This document shows, piece by piece, positions 17,856 to 27,003 of a stretch of 64,000 nt of DNA. Location: contig NZ_JAWKWO010000003.1 in NCBI RefSeq assembly GCF_041397485.1, positions 248,001 to 312,000 on the forward strand, given 5' to 3'. Within the stretch, counting starts at the first letter, position 1, and each line of letters starts with the position of its first letter. A program made the position numbers and the translations under genes. The notes below the pieces were generated by a model, which worked only from the letters and a program-made list of their open reading frames with translations, ran no database searches and was not told the origin of the DNA. The DNA is from Zhengella sp020637775. GTDB taxonomy: Bacteria; Pseudomonadota; Alphaproteobacteria; Rhizobiales; Rhizobiaceae.

Positions 17856-18782
17856 ATGGCGGGCAAGCATGTGGCGGTGCTGATGGGCGGTTTCTCGTCC
17901 GAGCGTCCCGTCAGCCTGGCTTCGGGAACGGCCTGCGCCGATGCGCTGGAGGCCGAAGGCTATCGCGTGACCCGTATCGACGTGGAGCGCAACATAGCGC
18001 AGGTGCTTGCCGATTTGCGTCCGGACGTCGTCTTCAATGCCTTGCACGGACCCTTCGGCGAGGATGGAACCATCCAGGGGGTTCTGGAATACCTGCAGAT
18101 CCCCTACACGCATTCGGGCGTGCTCGCTTCCGCCCTGGCCATGGACAAGGAAAAATCCAAGAAGCTGGCCAAGGTGGCTGGAATTCCCGTTGCCGAGTCG
18201 CGTGTGATGAACCGCTTCGACATCACGTCAGCTCACCCCATGAGGCCGCCTTATGTGGTGAAGCCGGTGGCCGAGGGTTCCAGTTTCGGTGTCGTCATCG
18301 TCAAGGAAGATCAAGCTCATCCCCCGCAGGTCATTACCTCCGGTGACTGGAAATATGGCGACCGGGTGATGGTCGAGCGCTTCATTCACGGCCGCGAGCT
18401 GACATGCACCGTGATGGGCGATGTGGCACTCGGTGTGACCGAGATCGTTCCGGTCGGCCACCAGTTCTACGACTACGATTCCAAGTATGTCTCGGGCGGG
18501 TCGAGGCATGAATGCCCGGCGCGGCTTTCACCAAATATTTACCAAAAAATACAGACACTGGCGCTGAAGGCTCATCAGATTCTGGGGTGCCGTGGCGTTA
18601 CCCGATCTGACTTTCGCTACGACGACCGGCACTCCGAGAAGGGAGAGCTGATCTGGCTGGAGGTCAATACGCAGCCCGGGATGACGGAAACATCGCTGGC
18701 GCCGGAACTGGCGCGGCATGCGGGTCACAGTTTCGGTGAGTTCGTAAGTTGGATGGTGGAGGACGCATCGTGCATGCGCTGA
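17856..18782 (+). CDS. ddl: D-alanine--D-alanine ligase
   Basis: Ddl is an ATP-grasp enzyme that makes the D-Ala-D-Ala dipeptide used by MurF. The 308-residue protein has the N-terminal VLMGGFSSERPVSL block, HGPFGEDG, KPVAEGSSFGV for nucleotide binding, and the C-terminal EVNTQPGMTETS metal-binding motif. The start at ATG 17856 (or GTG 17853) follows AGAGGGGA. The 272-base gap before it, unlike the tight spacing elsewhere in the cluster, suggests a local promoter. It overlaps ftsQ by 13 bases. Confidence 0.96.
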   Translation: MAGKHVAVLMGGFSSERPVSLASGTACADALEAEGYRVTRIDVERNIAQVLADLRPDVVFNALHGPFGEDGTIQGVLEYLQIPYTHSGVLASALAMDKEKSKKLAKVAGIPVAESRVMNRFDITSAHPMRPPYVVKPVAEGSSFGVVIVKEDQAHPPQVITSGDWKYGDRVMVERFIHGRELTCTVMGDVALGVTEIVPVGHQFYDYDSKYVSGGSRHECPARLSPNIYQKIQTLALKAHQILGCRGVTRSDFRYDDRHSEKGELIWLEVNTQPGMTETSLAPELARHAGHSFGEFVSWMVEDASCMR

Positions 18783-19696
18783 AGCGAGGAGCGGCGGGAA
18801 TTGCGAGGCCGGGACACCCGGACGGGGCCGGCGCTTCCGGGCGGCTTGTGCTGCCGCGATTGCTGCGCCGTCCTGTCCGTCATGTCGCGCGTCTCGTTTC
18901 GGGCGACGTCGTTGTTCCTCGCCACGCTTTCGGCTACATGGCTGCCGGTTTCCTGACCGGCGCGGTCGTTTATGGTTCAGTCGTGGGCGGGCATGTCCCA
19001 GCCATCGTTTCGACGATTGCATCTGGAACCGGTTTCGCCATTTCCCAGATCGACATCACCGGCAATTCGGAGACATCCGAGATCGATGTCATGGGCGCGA
19101 TCGGTTTGACCGGATGGACCGCCTTGCCGGGGTTTTCGCCGGAAGAAGCCCGGCAGCGCATCGCGGAACTTCCATGGGTTCGCGAAGCGTCAGTGCAGAA
19201 GGTCTATCCGGGCACGCTCCAGGTGAAACTGTCCGAGCGCAAGCCCTTCGCCCTGTGGCAGCAGGGAGAGAGTGTTGCGGTCATCCAGCGCGATGGAGAG
19301 ATCATCGCTCCCTATGGCGAGGGCAAGTTCTCGGACCTGCCGCTGGTGGTTGGTGAGGGGGCCGCCGATAAAGCCGGCATGTTCATCGCCGGCATGCAGC
19401 GTTTTCCCGCGATCGCGGAGCGTGTGCGCGGCTATGTCCGCATTGCCGATCGCCGCTGGAACCTGATCCTTTCCAATGGTGTGACCATCAAGCTGCCGGA
19501 GCGCGGCGAGCTTGCCGCGGTCCAGCGCCTGGACGATTTGCAGGCGCGTCAGGGCTTGCTCGACAAGGATATCGTGGCTGTGGACTTGCGACTGGAAGAG
19601 CGTATCTCTGTCCGTCTCAGCGAGGCGGCGTCGCAGGAATACAGGGAGCGGATGGAAAGCCTCCTGAAAGAGGAAAAGCAGCGGGGGCGGACATGA
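18770..19696 (+). CDS. ftsQ: Cell division protein FtsQ
   Basis: FtsQ is a bitopic divisome protein bridging early and late division proteins. The 308-residue product has a basic cytoplasmic N-terminus, one membrane segment (about 52-75), then a POTRA domain beginning ISQIDITGNSETSE and a beta domain with RRWNLILSNGVTIKLPE. The start is taken as GTG 18770 because GGAGGA lies six bases upstream; a TTG 21 bases earlier has no such site. It overlaps both ddl and ftsA. Confidence 0.94.
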   Translation: MHALKRGAAGIARPGHPDGAGASGRLVLPRLLRRPVRHVARLVSGDVVVPRHAFGYMAAGFLTGAVVYGSVVGGHVPAIVSTIASGTGFAISQIDITGNSETSEIDVMGAIGLTGWTALPGFSPEEARQRIAELPWVREASVQKVYPGTLQVKLSERKPFALWQQGESVAVIQRDGEIIAPYGEGKFSDLPLVVGEGAADKAGMFIAGMQRFPAIAERVRGYVRIADRRWNLILSNGVTIKLPERGELAAVQRLDDLQARQGLLDKDIVAVDLRLEERISVRLSEAASQEYRERMESLLKEEKQRGRT

Positions 19697-21012
19697 GCCT
19701 TCTTTCGGGAGCTTCCGGTTCATCGGCGCGGCGGGCGGGAATCGTTACCGTTCTGGACGTCGGTTCCTCGAAGATCTGTTGCATCATCGCGCGGCTCATG
19801 CCGCGGGAGGAGGGTGAACTTCTTCGTGGACGCACTCACGACATCCGCGTGATCGGCATCGGCCATCATCGCTCGGAAGGCGTGAAATCGGGCGTGATCA
19901 TTGATCTCGAAGGCGCGGAAAAAGCGATTCGTCATGCGGTGGATGCGGCCGAACGCATGGCCGGGATCATGGTGGACTCCCTGATCGTCAATGTTTCCGC
20001 CGGCCGCCTGAGAAGCGAGATTTTTGCCGCGACCGTCAACCTGGGTGGCGAAGAGGTGGATGCCGGTGACATTCGCAAGGTGCTGAACGCCGGCGCACGT
20101 CAGGCCCAGGCGGTGGAGCGCCAGGTCATCCACTCCCTTCCCACGGGATATGCCCTGGACAGCGAGCGCGGCATTCATGATCCGCTCGGCATGATCGGCG
20201 ATACGCTCGGCGTCGAGATGCATGTCATGACCGGAGATGCCGCGCCGTTGCGCAATCTGGAGCTGGCCGTCAATCGCTGTCATCTGTCGGTCGAGCGCAT
20301 GGTTGCCACACCCTATGCCAGCGGTCTGGCGGCACTCGTCAACGACGAGACCGAAATGGGCGCTGCCTGCATCGATATCGGCGGTGGCACGATGACGATG
20401 TCCGTCTTTGCCAACGGACGTTTCGTGCATGGCGATTCCATTCCCATGGGCGGGCGGCATATCACCATGGATTTGGCGCGTGGCCTGTCGACTCGGGTCG
20501 ACTCGGCGGAGCGGTTGAAGGCAATGCAGGGTTCCGCCCTGCCAAGTGCGGCGGATGATCGCGACGTCGTCATGATCCCGGCGATCAACGATGGTGGCAG
20601 CGAGAATGAAGAAGGGCAGCAGGTGCCGCGCGCGATCATGACGCGCATCATCCGGGCGCGTACGGAAGAAATGCTGGAGCATGTCCGGGACCGGCTGAAT
20701 GCATCAGGCTTCGGCGCTGTTGTCGGCCGCCGGGTGGTGCTGACGGGTGGCGGTTCCCAACTCAATGGCCTGCCGGAGGTTGCCCGCAGGATTCTGGGGC
20801 GGAACGTACGGGTCGGCAGACCGCTCGGCGTCGCCGGCCTTCCGGCGGCTGCCAAGGGGCCTGCGTTTTCGGCGGCTGTTGGCCTGATGATCTATCCCCA
20901 GGTTGCAGGACTGGAGACCAGTGCAATGAAGCATTCCAGGTGGAGCCGGAAGTTGACCGGTACTGGCGGCCGGTTGAGCCGGATGGGGCAATGGCTGAGG
21001 GAAAACCTCTAG
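19693..21012 (+). CDS. ftsA: Cell division protein FtsA
   Basis: FtsA is an actin-like ATPase that anchors FtsZ filaments to the membrane. The 439-residue protein has the phosphate-1 region VTVLDVGSSKICC, the FtsA-specific 1C domain after GVIIDLEGAEKAIR, phosphate-2 ACIDIGGGTMTMSVF, and the adenosine motif RVVLTGGGSQLNGL. The C-terminal basic amphipathic helix (RLSRMGQWLREN) fits its membrane-targeting role. It starts within the ftsQ stop (ATGA) and precedes ftsZ by 86 bases. Confidence 0.97.
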   Translation: MSLLSGASGSSARRAGIVTVLDVGSSKICCIIARLMPREEGELLRGRTHDIRVIGIGHHRSEGVKSGVIIDLEGAEKAIRHAVDAAERMAGIMVDSLIVNVSAGRLRSEIFAATVNLGGEEVDAGDIRKVLNAGARQAQAVERQVIHSLPTGYALDSERGIHDPLGMIGDTLGVEMHVMTGDAAPLRNLELAVNRCHLSVERMVATPYASGLAALVNDETEMGAACIDIGGGTMTMSVFANGRFVHGDSIPMGGRHITMDLARGLSTRVDSAERLKAMQGSALPSAADDRDVVMIPAINDGGSENEEGQQVPRAIMTRIIRARTEEMLEHVRDRLNASGFGAVVGRRVVLTGGGSQLNGLPEVARRILGRNVRVGRPLGVAGLPAAAKGPAFSAAVGLMIYPQVAGLETSAMKHSRWSRKLTGTGGRLSRMGQWLRENL

Positions 21013-21098
21013 GCGAAATACGGGGGCGGCGAGCCCTCAGAGAAACAGGCCGCATCGGCACGCGGCGGCGAGACGGAAAGGCGGACAAGGACAGGACC

Positions 21099-22826
21099 AT
21101 GAGCATCAATCTTCAAAAACCCGACATCACAGAACTGAAGCCCCGTATCACCGTGTTCGGTGTAGGAGGCGGTGGCGGCAATGCCGTCAACAACATGATC
21201 ACCGCCGGTTTGCGCGGCGTTGAGTTCGTTGTCGCGAATACCGACGCGCAGGCCCTGACCATGTCCAAGGCGGAGCGCCTCATCCAGCTTGGCGCCCATG
21301 TCACGGAAGGGCTTGGGGCAGGCTCGCAGCCGGAAGTGGGCCGCGCGGCGGCGGAAGAATGCATCGACGAGATCGTCGATCACCTGTCCAATACGCATAT
21401 GTGCTTCGTCACGGCCGGCATGGGTGGCGGTACCGGGACCGGGGCTGCGCCCGTGGTCGCGCAAGCAGCGCGCGAGAAGGGCATTCTCACGGTTGGAGTC
21501 GTGACCAAGCCCTTCCACTTCGAGGGCCAGCGACGCATGCGGCTGGCCGACAACGGTATCGAGGAGTTGCAGAAATGCGTCGATACCCTGATCGTCATTC
21601 CGAACCAGAACCTGTTCCGCATCGCCAACGAGAAGACCACGTTCGCCGACGCTTTCGCGATGGCGGATCAGGTGCTCTATTCCGGCGTGGCCTGCATCAC
21701 CGACCTGATGGTGAAGGAAGGTCTCATCAACCTCGATTTTGCCGACGTTCGCTCGGTCATGCGCGAGATGGGCAAGGCGATGATGGGCACCGGCGAGGCG
21801 TCCGGTGAGGGCAGGGCGATGGCCGCCGCAGAGGCGGCGATTGCAAACCCGCTGCTCGATGAATCGTCGATGAAGGGCGCCCAGGGGCTTCTCATCTCCA
21901 TCACAGGCGGCCGCGACCTGACGCTCTACGAGGTCGACGAGGCGGCAACCCGCATCCGCGAGGAGGTCGACCAAGACGCCAACATCATTCTGGGCGCCAC
22001 GTTTGACGAGGATCTGGAAGGCGTGATTCGTGTTTCGGTCGTCGCGACCGGTATCGAGAATACGGCTGGTACAGCAAAGGCACTGCCGAACGAGGTTCGC
22101 ACCATGGCGCGGCCGGTTCAGCAGCCGGCTGCTGCTGCGCCGACCCAGGCACCTGCACCGCAGCCGCAGGTTCGTCCGCAGCCGGCGGCCGCACAAGCGC
22201 CGCGGCAGGCACAGGTCGATCCCGTGGCTTCAGCCATTGCCCGTGCCGAATCGGAATTCGCCACGCAACCGGAAGCGGACGATTTCCGTCCCGCCAGCCG
22301 GTTGTTCCAGGGGCAGCCCGAAGCGTCGCAGCCTGTCGTGGCAAGGCAGGCGACGGCGCAGGCACCGGCTGGCCCGGTGCGCGATCATGTTGCTGAAACG
22401 CCAGCGACCCCTGCGGCCCCGGCGCCGCAGCCGGCTCCCGCTGCCGCCGCGCCCCGCATGCCGCGGGTCGAGGATTTTCCGCCGGTGGTGAAGGCGGAAA
22501 TGGAGGCACGCAACAATGCGCCTGCCATGGATCATGAAGAGCGTGGCCCCATGGGATTGCTGAAGCGGCTGACAAACGGCCTTTCGCGGCGCGAAGATGA
22601 ACCTTCCGCCTCCCTGAAGCCCGCAACTGAAACCACTGCTACCCGTGAGCCGCAGCTTCGCCAGGCTGCGCCGGAAATGCGCCGTGCTGGGCATCAGGAG
22701 TCACAGCTCTACGCACCGCGCAGCGGCCAGCATGACGGCAACGGGAGAATCGTGCCCGCCGCGCATTCGGCGCAGGACGACGACCAGCTTGAAATCCCGG
22801 CATTCTTGCGCCGGCAGGCCAACTGA
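21099..22826 (+). CDS. ftsZ: Cell division protein FtsZ, long C-terminal linker type
   Basis: FtsZ is the tubulin-like GTPase that forms the Z ring. The 575-residue protein has a standard GTPase core (about 1-320) with GVGGGGGNAVNNM, the tubulin signature GGGTGTGAAPV, and the T7 loop NLDFADVR with its catalytic aspartate. After the core comes an unusually long linker (about 330-560) rich in Pro, Ala and Gln, typical of Rhizobiales. The C-terminal peptide LEIPAFLRRQAN binds FtsA and other partners. The start at 21099 is fixed by homology; an upstream in-frame start inside ftsA is rejected. A strong hairpin follows. Confidence 0.98.
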   Translation: MSINLQKPDITELKPRITVFGVGGGGGNAVNNMITAGLRGVEFVVANTDAQALTMSKAERLIQLGAHVTEGLGAGSQPEVGRAAAEECIDEIVDHLSNTHMCFVTAGMGGGTGTGAAPVVAQAAREKGILTVGVVTKPFHFEGQRRMRLADNGIEELQKCVDTLIVIPNQNLFRIANEKTTFADAFAMADQVLYSGVACITDLMVKEGLINLDFADVRSVMREMGKAMMGTGEASGEGRAMAAAEAAIANPLLDESSMKGAQGLLISITGGRDLTLYEVDEAATRIREEVDQDANIILGATFDEDLEGVIRVSVVATGIENTAGTAKALPNEVRTMARPVQQPAAAAPTQAPAPQPQVRPQPAAAQAPRQAQVDPVASAIARAESEFATQPEADDFRPASRLFQGQPEASQPVVARQATAQAPAGPVRDHVAETPATPAAPAPQPAPAAAAPRMPRVEDFPPVVKAEMEARNNAPAMDHEERGPMGLLKRLTNGLSRREDEPSASLKPATETTATREPQLRQAAPEMRRAGHQESQLYAPRSGQHDGNGRIVPAAHSAQDDDQLEIPAFLRRQAN

Positions 22827-22856
22827 TCGCGTTCCCTTGCGTTTCAGATAGCGTGA

Positions 22857-22884
22857 CAAGGGCGGCAAGAAATTGCCGCCCTTG
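22857..22884 (+). terminator. Strong hairpin ending the dcw cluster
   Basis: A perfect 12-bp inverted repeat CAAGGGCGGCAA / TTGCCGCCCTTG closes on a GAAA tetraloop 30 bases after the ftsZ stop. The downstream T run is missing, but the stem is very stable and the position is right for the end of the operon. Confidence 0.7.
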
Positions 22885-23116
22885 CTGCGATTGCCTCGTG
22901 AAATCAGTGAGATAGACGCCGAGAGGCATCCGTTGCCAAGCGTTACAAAAAGTAAGAAACCGTGATTTGGTTTGGCTGTAGCGACACAGTAATGTCTCTC
23001 CCGATCAGGCGGGGGTCGCAGCCGATGTTGGGGATCGCTGCGAGCCTGTTAACACACACAAGTTTCTCCGCTTCATGCGCGGCGAAGCTATCGTGCAGGG
23101 GTCAAGGGGCACAGTC

Positions 23117-24055
23117 TTGTCGGATTTCCAGAAAACCCTGAAATCTCGCGTTTCACTCAGCGGTATCGGCGTTCACAGCGGCAAGCCCGTCACCATACAT
23201 TGCCAGCCGGCGGATCCGGATACGGGAATTGTCTTTCATCGCGCTGACAAGAATGGCGAGGTTTTTGAAATCAAGGCCTTGGCATCCGAAGTCGGTGCGA
23301 CGGACCTTGCGACGGTCCTTGGCAATCCGGCCGGTGTCTTCGTTGCCACCGTCGAACATCTCATGGCGGCCCTGTATGGCATGGGTATCGACAACCTCGC
23401 GATCGAAATCGATGGTCCGGAAGTGCCGATTCTCGATGGCAGTTCCATTTGCTTCGTTGATGCTTTCGAACAAGTGGGTCTCGTCAGCCAGGCAGCCAAG
23501 CGTCGTTTCATTCGTGTCGTGAAACCGGTTCGCGTGGAAAACGGTCCGTCCTGGGCTGAGTTCCGCCCCTTTGACGGCACGCGATTCGAGGTGGAGATCG
23601 ACTTCGACAGCCCGGCCATCGGCCGTCAGGCATTCGGCGCTGACATGACCCCGGAGACCTTCCGGCGCGAGGTATCGCGGGCGCGCACGTTTGGTTTCAT
23701 GAAGGATGTCGAGCGCCTTTGGGCGGCTGGATATGCCCTGGGTTCTTCTCTGGAGAATTCCGTCGTGATCGGTGACGATCACAAGGTCATCAACATGGAA
23801 GGTCTGCGCTATCCGGATGAGTTTGTCCGCCACAAGACGCTGGATGCCCTTGGAGACCTCGCCTTGGCCGGTGCGCGCATTCTTGGTTGTTTCCGTTCAT
23901 TCCGTGGTGGCCACAAGCTGAATGCCCGGGCGCTGCGCACCCTGTTGAGCGACGAATCGGCGTTCGAAATTGTCGAGACCAATCGCAGATCTGTCGGCCG
24001 GGGAGCGGAACTGGTTGCCGTGCGGGCCCCGGTTCATGCGCCCTGGGTACTCTGA
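23117..24055 (+). CDS. lpxC: UDP-3-O-acyl-N-acetylglucosamine deacetylase LpxC
   Basis: LpxC is the zinc enzyme performing the first committed step of lipid A synthesis. The 312-residue form has the zinc ligands in TVEHLMAAL and HKTLDALGDL, and the catalytic GGHKLN near the C-terminus. The TTG at 23117 is preferred because AAGGGG lies seven bases upstream and homologues start with a short stretch before FQxTL. An ATG at 23075 would add 14 residues but has no ribosome site. A weak promoter-like pair, TTGGTT (22967) and TAATGT (22990) with a 17-base spacer, lies upstream. It sits downstream of ftsZ as in many proteobacteria. Confidence 0.95.
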   Translation: MSDFQKTLKSRVSLSGIGVHSGKPVTIHCQPADPDTGIVFHRADKNGEVFEIKALASEVGATDLATVLGNPAGVFVATVEHLMAALYGMGIDNLAIEIDGPEVPILDGSSICFVDAFEQVGLVSQAAKRRFIRVVKPVRVENGPSWAEFRPFDGTRFEVEIDFDSPAIGRQAFGADMTPETFRREVSRARTFGFMKDVERLWAAGYALGSSLENSVVIGDDHKVINMEGLRYPDEFVRHKTLDALGDLALAGARILGCFRSFRGGHKLNARALRTLLSDESAFEIVETNRRSVGRGAELVAVRAPVHAPWVL

Positions 24056-24214
24056 CTTCCCTATCCATGTGCGCGAGGCGGAATTCGTCCAAAGGACGGC
24101 GTTTCGTTTTTGCGCCACATTGTTGAGCGATTGGCGTCGGACGGCATTGCCGCTCATGCGGTGATATGTTTAATGGCGATGGTGACGTTATCGCTCTACC
24201 GGCAGGACAGATGC

Positions 24215-25087
24215 ATGGCTCTTGTATTCTCTCGTAAGGACGCGTCGCGGTCGTTGCTGCGGCCCGCGTTTCTGGCTTTGGCCTGTGCTCCTTTTCTGCT
24301 GGCGGGTTGTTCGTCGGACGACGATATCGATCTGTCGACCTATGTGGAGCAAACCGATCCGGCCGATCAGCTCTACAACCAGGGCCTGGCCAATCTGGAA
24401 GCCGGCAGGCTTGGTGAAGCATCGGCCAAGTTCACGGCGGTCGACCGACAGCATCCCTATTCCGAGTACGCGCGCAAATCGCTCGTCATGAACGCGTTTA
24501 CCCAGTACCGGCAGGGCAATCACGACGAGTCCATCAACAGCGCAAAGCGATACCTGACGCTTTATCCGAATACCGAAGACGCGGCGTATGCGCAGTATAT
24601 TGTCGGCTTGAACTATTTCCGTCAGGTTCGCAACGTGACACAGGACCAGCGTGAAACAAAGCTGATGATCCAGGCGATGAACGAGGTCGTGGAGCGCTGG
24701 CCGGACTCCGAATATGCGCCGGACGCCGAGACAAAGATCCGCTTTGGCCGCGACCAGCTCGCCGGCAAGGAAATGCAGGTCGGCCGGTACTACCTCGAGC
24801 GCCGCGAGTATATCGCGGCCATCAAGCGGTTCCGGACCGTGGTCGAGGAATTCTCGAACACGCGGCATATTGAAGAGGCGCTTGCTCGGCTGACTGAAGC
24901 CTATCTTGCCATGGGAATCGTGCATGAGGCGCAAACCGCCGCCGCTGTGCTGGGTCACAATTACCCGGATTCCAACTGGTACAAGGATGCCTATACGTTG
25001 CTGGAGAAGGGTGGCTATTCGCCTGAGGAAAATCAGGGCTCCTGGATTTCCCGTGCAGCACGCCGACTGACAGCAAGCGCGAGCTGA
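24215..25087 (+). CDS. bamD: Outer membrane assembly lipoprotein BamD
   Basis: BamD is the essential lipoprotein partner of BamA in outer-membrane protein insertion. The 290-residue precursor has a signal peptide ending in the lipobox LAGC with C32 as the lipidated residue, then five TPR-like helical repeats starting DQLYNQGLANLEAGRLGEA. YYLERREYIAAIKRF is characteristic. The start at 24215 puts the signal peptide at normal length; an ATG 105 bases upstream would give an implausible N-terminus. The gene lies between lpxC and recN. Confidence 0.94.
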   Translation: MALVFSRKDASRSLLRPAFLALACAPFLLAGCSSDDDIDLSTYVEQTDPADQLYNQGLANLEAGRLGEASAKFTAVDRQHPYSEYARKSLVMNAFTQYRQGNHDESINSAKRYLTLYPNTEDAAYAQYIVGLNYFRQVRNVTQDQRETKLMIQAMNEVVERWPDSEYAPDAETKIRFGRDQLAGKEMQVGRYYLERREYIAAIKRFRTVVEEFSNTRHIEEALARLTEAYLAMGIVHEAQTAAAVLGHNYPDSNWYKDAYTLLEKGGYSPEENQGSWISRAARRLTASAS

Positions 25088-25098
25088 TACGGCGGGCC

Positions 25099-26772
25099 AT
25101 GCTCTGCCAACTTTCGATCCGCGACATCGTTCTGATCGAACGGCTCGATATCGAGTTTTCCGCAGGTCTTTCCGTGCTGACGGGCGAGACCGGTGCGGGC
25201 AAATCGATCCTGCTCGATTCCTTGTCGCTTGCCCTGGGCGCACGAGGCGATGCGTCGCTCGTTCGTCACGGCGCTTCCCAGGGCCAGGTTACCGCTGTCT
25301 TCGACGTGCCTGCCAGCCATCCAGCCCGGACAATCCTTGCCGCCAACGAAATTTCCGATGACGGGGACATCATCCTGCGGCGCGTCCAGAACGCGGACGG
25401 GCGAACCCGTGTCTTCGTGAACGATCAGGCAGCGAGCGTTGCGTTGATGCGCCAGGTGGGACTGGCACTGGTTGAAATCCACGGCCAGCACGATGATCGC
25501 GCGCTCGTGGATCCGGCGGCGCACCGTGCGCTGCTTGATGCTTTCGGCGGGCATTCCGGCGATGCTGAAAAGGTGGCGAATGCACATGCTGCATGGAGAA
25601 AGGCCGAGGCTGCCTTGCGCAAGCATCGCCAGAAAGTGGAGGAGGCAGCCCGGGAAGCCGATTACCTGCGCGCTTCCGTGGCAGAGCTCGAAACGCTGGA
25701 CCCGCAGCCGGGTGAGGAGACCGCGCTTGCCGATGAACGGGCGAGCATGATGCGTGCCGAGAAGATCGCAGTCGAAATTGCCGATGCCCAGTCGGCGCTA
25801 TCGGGCGACGGTTCGCCAATACCGCAGCTTTCTGCCCTTTTGCGGCGCCTTGAGCGCAAGTCGGCCGAAGTGCCGGGCATGCTCGATGACGTTCTGAAAT
25901 CGCTGGACGAAGCGCTCATCTCGCTCGACGCTGCGTCGCAGGGGATCGACGAGGCGATGCGGGCTACCGAATACGACCCGCGGCGGCTGGAAGAGGCGGA
26001 AGAACGGCTCTTTGCGTTGCGCGCTGCCGGTCGCAAGTTCAACATGCCGGTGGACCGGTTGGCTGAACTGCGCGACAGCATGGCGGCGGATCTGGCTGAT
26101 CTTGATGCGGGCGCTGAACGTTTGCCGCAACTCGAAACGGCGGCGAGCGAAGCGCTTGCGGTCTATGACCGACTTGCCGCCCGATTGTCGGAGCGTCGTC
26201 GGGCAAGCGCATCGGTCTTGGCCAGTGCGGTGATGGCGGAGTTGCCGGCGCTCCGGCTCGAACGGGCCGAATTCATCGTGCAGGTGACGAGCGACCCGCA
26301 GAACCGGGCGGCCGAAGGTTGCGATACGGTCGAGTTCTGGGTCCGGACCAATCCCGGCACCCGGCCGGGCCCGATGATGAAGGTCGCGTCCGGAGGCGAG
26401 TTGTCCCGGTTCCTGCTGGCGCTGAAGGTGGCGCTTGCCGATCGCGGTTCGGCCCCGACGCTCGTGTTCGACGAGATTGACACCGGTGTCGGCGGGGCGG
26501 TTGCCGATGCCATCGGCCAACGTCTCTCTCGCCTTGCACAGACGGTGCAGGTTCTCTCGGTCACCCATGCGCCGCAGGTGGCTGCACGCGCCACGACCCA
26601 TTACCTTATCGCCAAGGGTGGCGATGGCGAACGGGTGGCGACGCGGATTTCGGTGATGAACCAGGATGAGCGGGCAGAGGAACTGGCCCGCATGCTGGCC
26701 GGCGCGACGGTTACCGATGAGGCGAGGGCGGCGGCCGGACGGTTGTTGCGCGAGAATGCACAGGTGAAATGA
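25099..26772 (+). CDS. recN: DNA repair protein RecN
   Basis: RecN is an SMC-like ATPase acting in double-strand break repair. The 557-residue protein has the Walker A loop TGETGAGKSILLD near residue 33, the Q-loop region EIHGQHDDRALVD, coiled-coil arms in the middle (about 155-380), and the C-terminal ABC signature SGGELSRFLLALK followed by Walker B LVFDEIDTGVGG. It starts 11 bases after bamD, so the two are probably co-transcribed. No LexA box was recognised upstream. Confidence 0.96.
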   Translation: MLCQLSIRDIVLIERLDIEFSAGLSVLTGETGAGKSILLDSLSLALGARGDASLVRHGASQGQVTAVFDVPASHPARTILAANEISDDGDIILRRVQNADGRTRVFVNDQAASVALMRQVGLALVEIHGQHDDRALVDPAAHRALLDAFGGHSGDAEKVANAHAAWRKAEAALRKHRQKVEEAAREADYLRASVAELETLDPQPGEETALADERASMMRAEKIAVEIADAQSALSGDGSPIPQLSALLRRLERKSAEVPGMLDDVLKSLDEALISLDAASQGIDEAMRATEYDPRRLEEAEERLFALRAAGRKFNMPVDRLAELRDSMAADLADLDAGAERLPQLETAASEALAVYDRLAARLSERRRASASVLASAVMAELPALRLERAEFIVQVTSDPQNRAAEGCDTVEFWVRTNPGTRPGPMMKVASGGELSRFLLALKVALADRGSAPTLVFDEIDTGVGGAVADAIGQRLSRLAQTVQVLSVTHAPQVAARATTHYLIAKGGDGERVATRISVMNQDERAEELARMLAGATVTDEARAAAGRLLRENAQVK

Positions 26773-27003
26773 TGGACGCGGCCAGGCCTCGACCGGAAAG
26801 GTCACGTAACCCCGGTCACGATTGCCGGCAGACCGGTCGAGAGCGCCATCGGTGAGATTACGGCCGCCATCGCCGCAGCCAACAGGAATTTTCACGACAG
26901 GCTGCTGGACATTCTTGCGCAGTACGGCGTTTGTGTGAAACGTGAATCGGAGGGCGGAAGCCGGGGCAACCGCGGGTTCCAGAAGAACAGGCATACAGGC
27001 GTC

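Noticed and set aside
21985..22491. Repeat-like or CRISPR-like Pro/Gln codon repetition in ftsZ
   Set aside because: The irregular CCG/CAG repetition is the low-complexity linker of long FtsZ proteins; there are no regular repeats or spacers.
22967..22995. Promoter for lpxC (TTGGTT, 17 bases, TAATGT)
   Set aside because: Both hexamers match the consensus poorly; mentioned under lpxC but not called as a feature.
26773..27003. Possible small gene between recN and ligA
   Set aside because: No frame has a ribosome site or family resemblance; the region is probably leader sequence of ligA.
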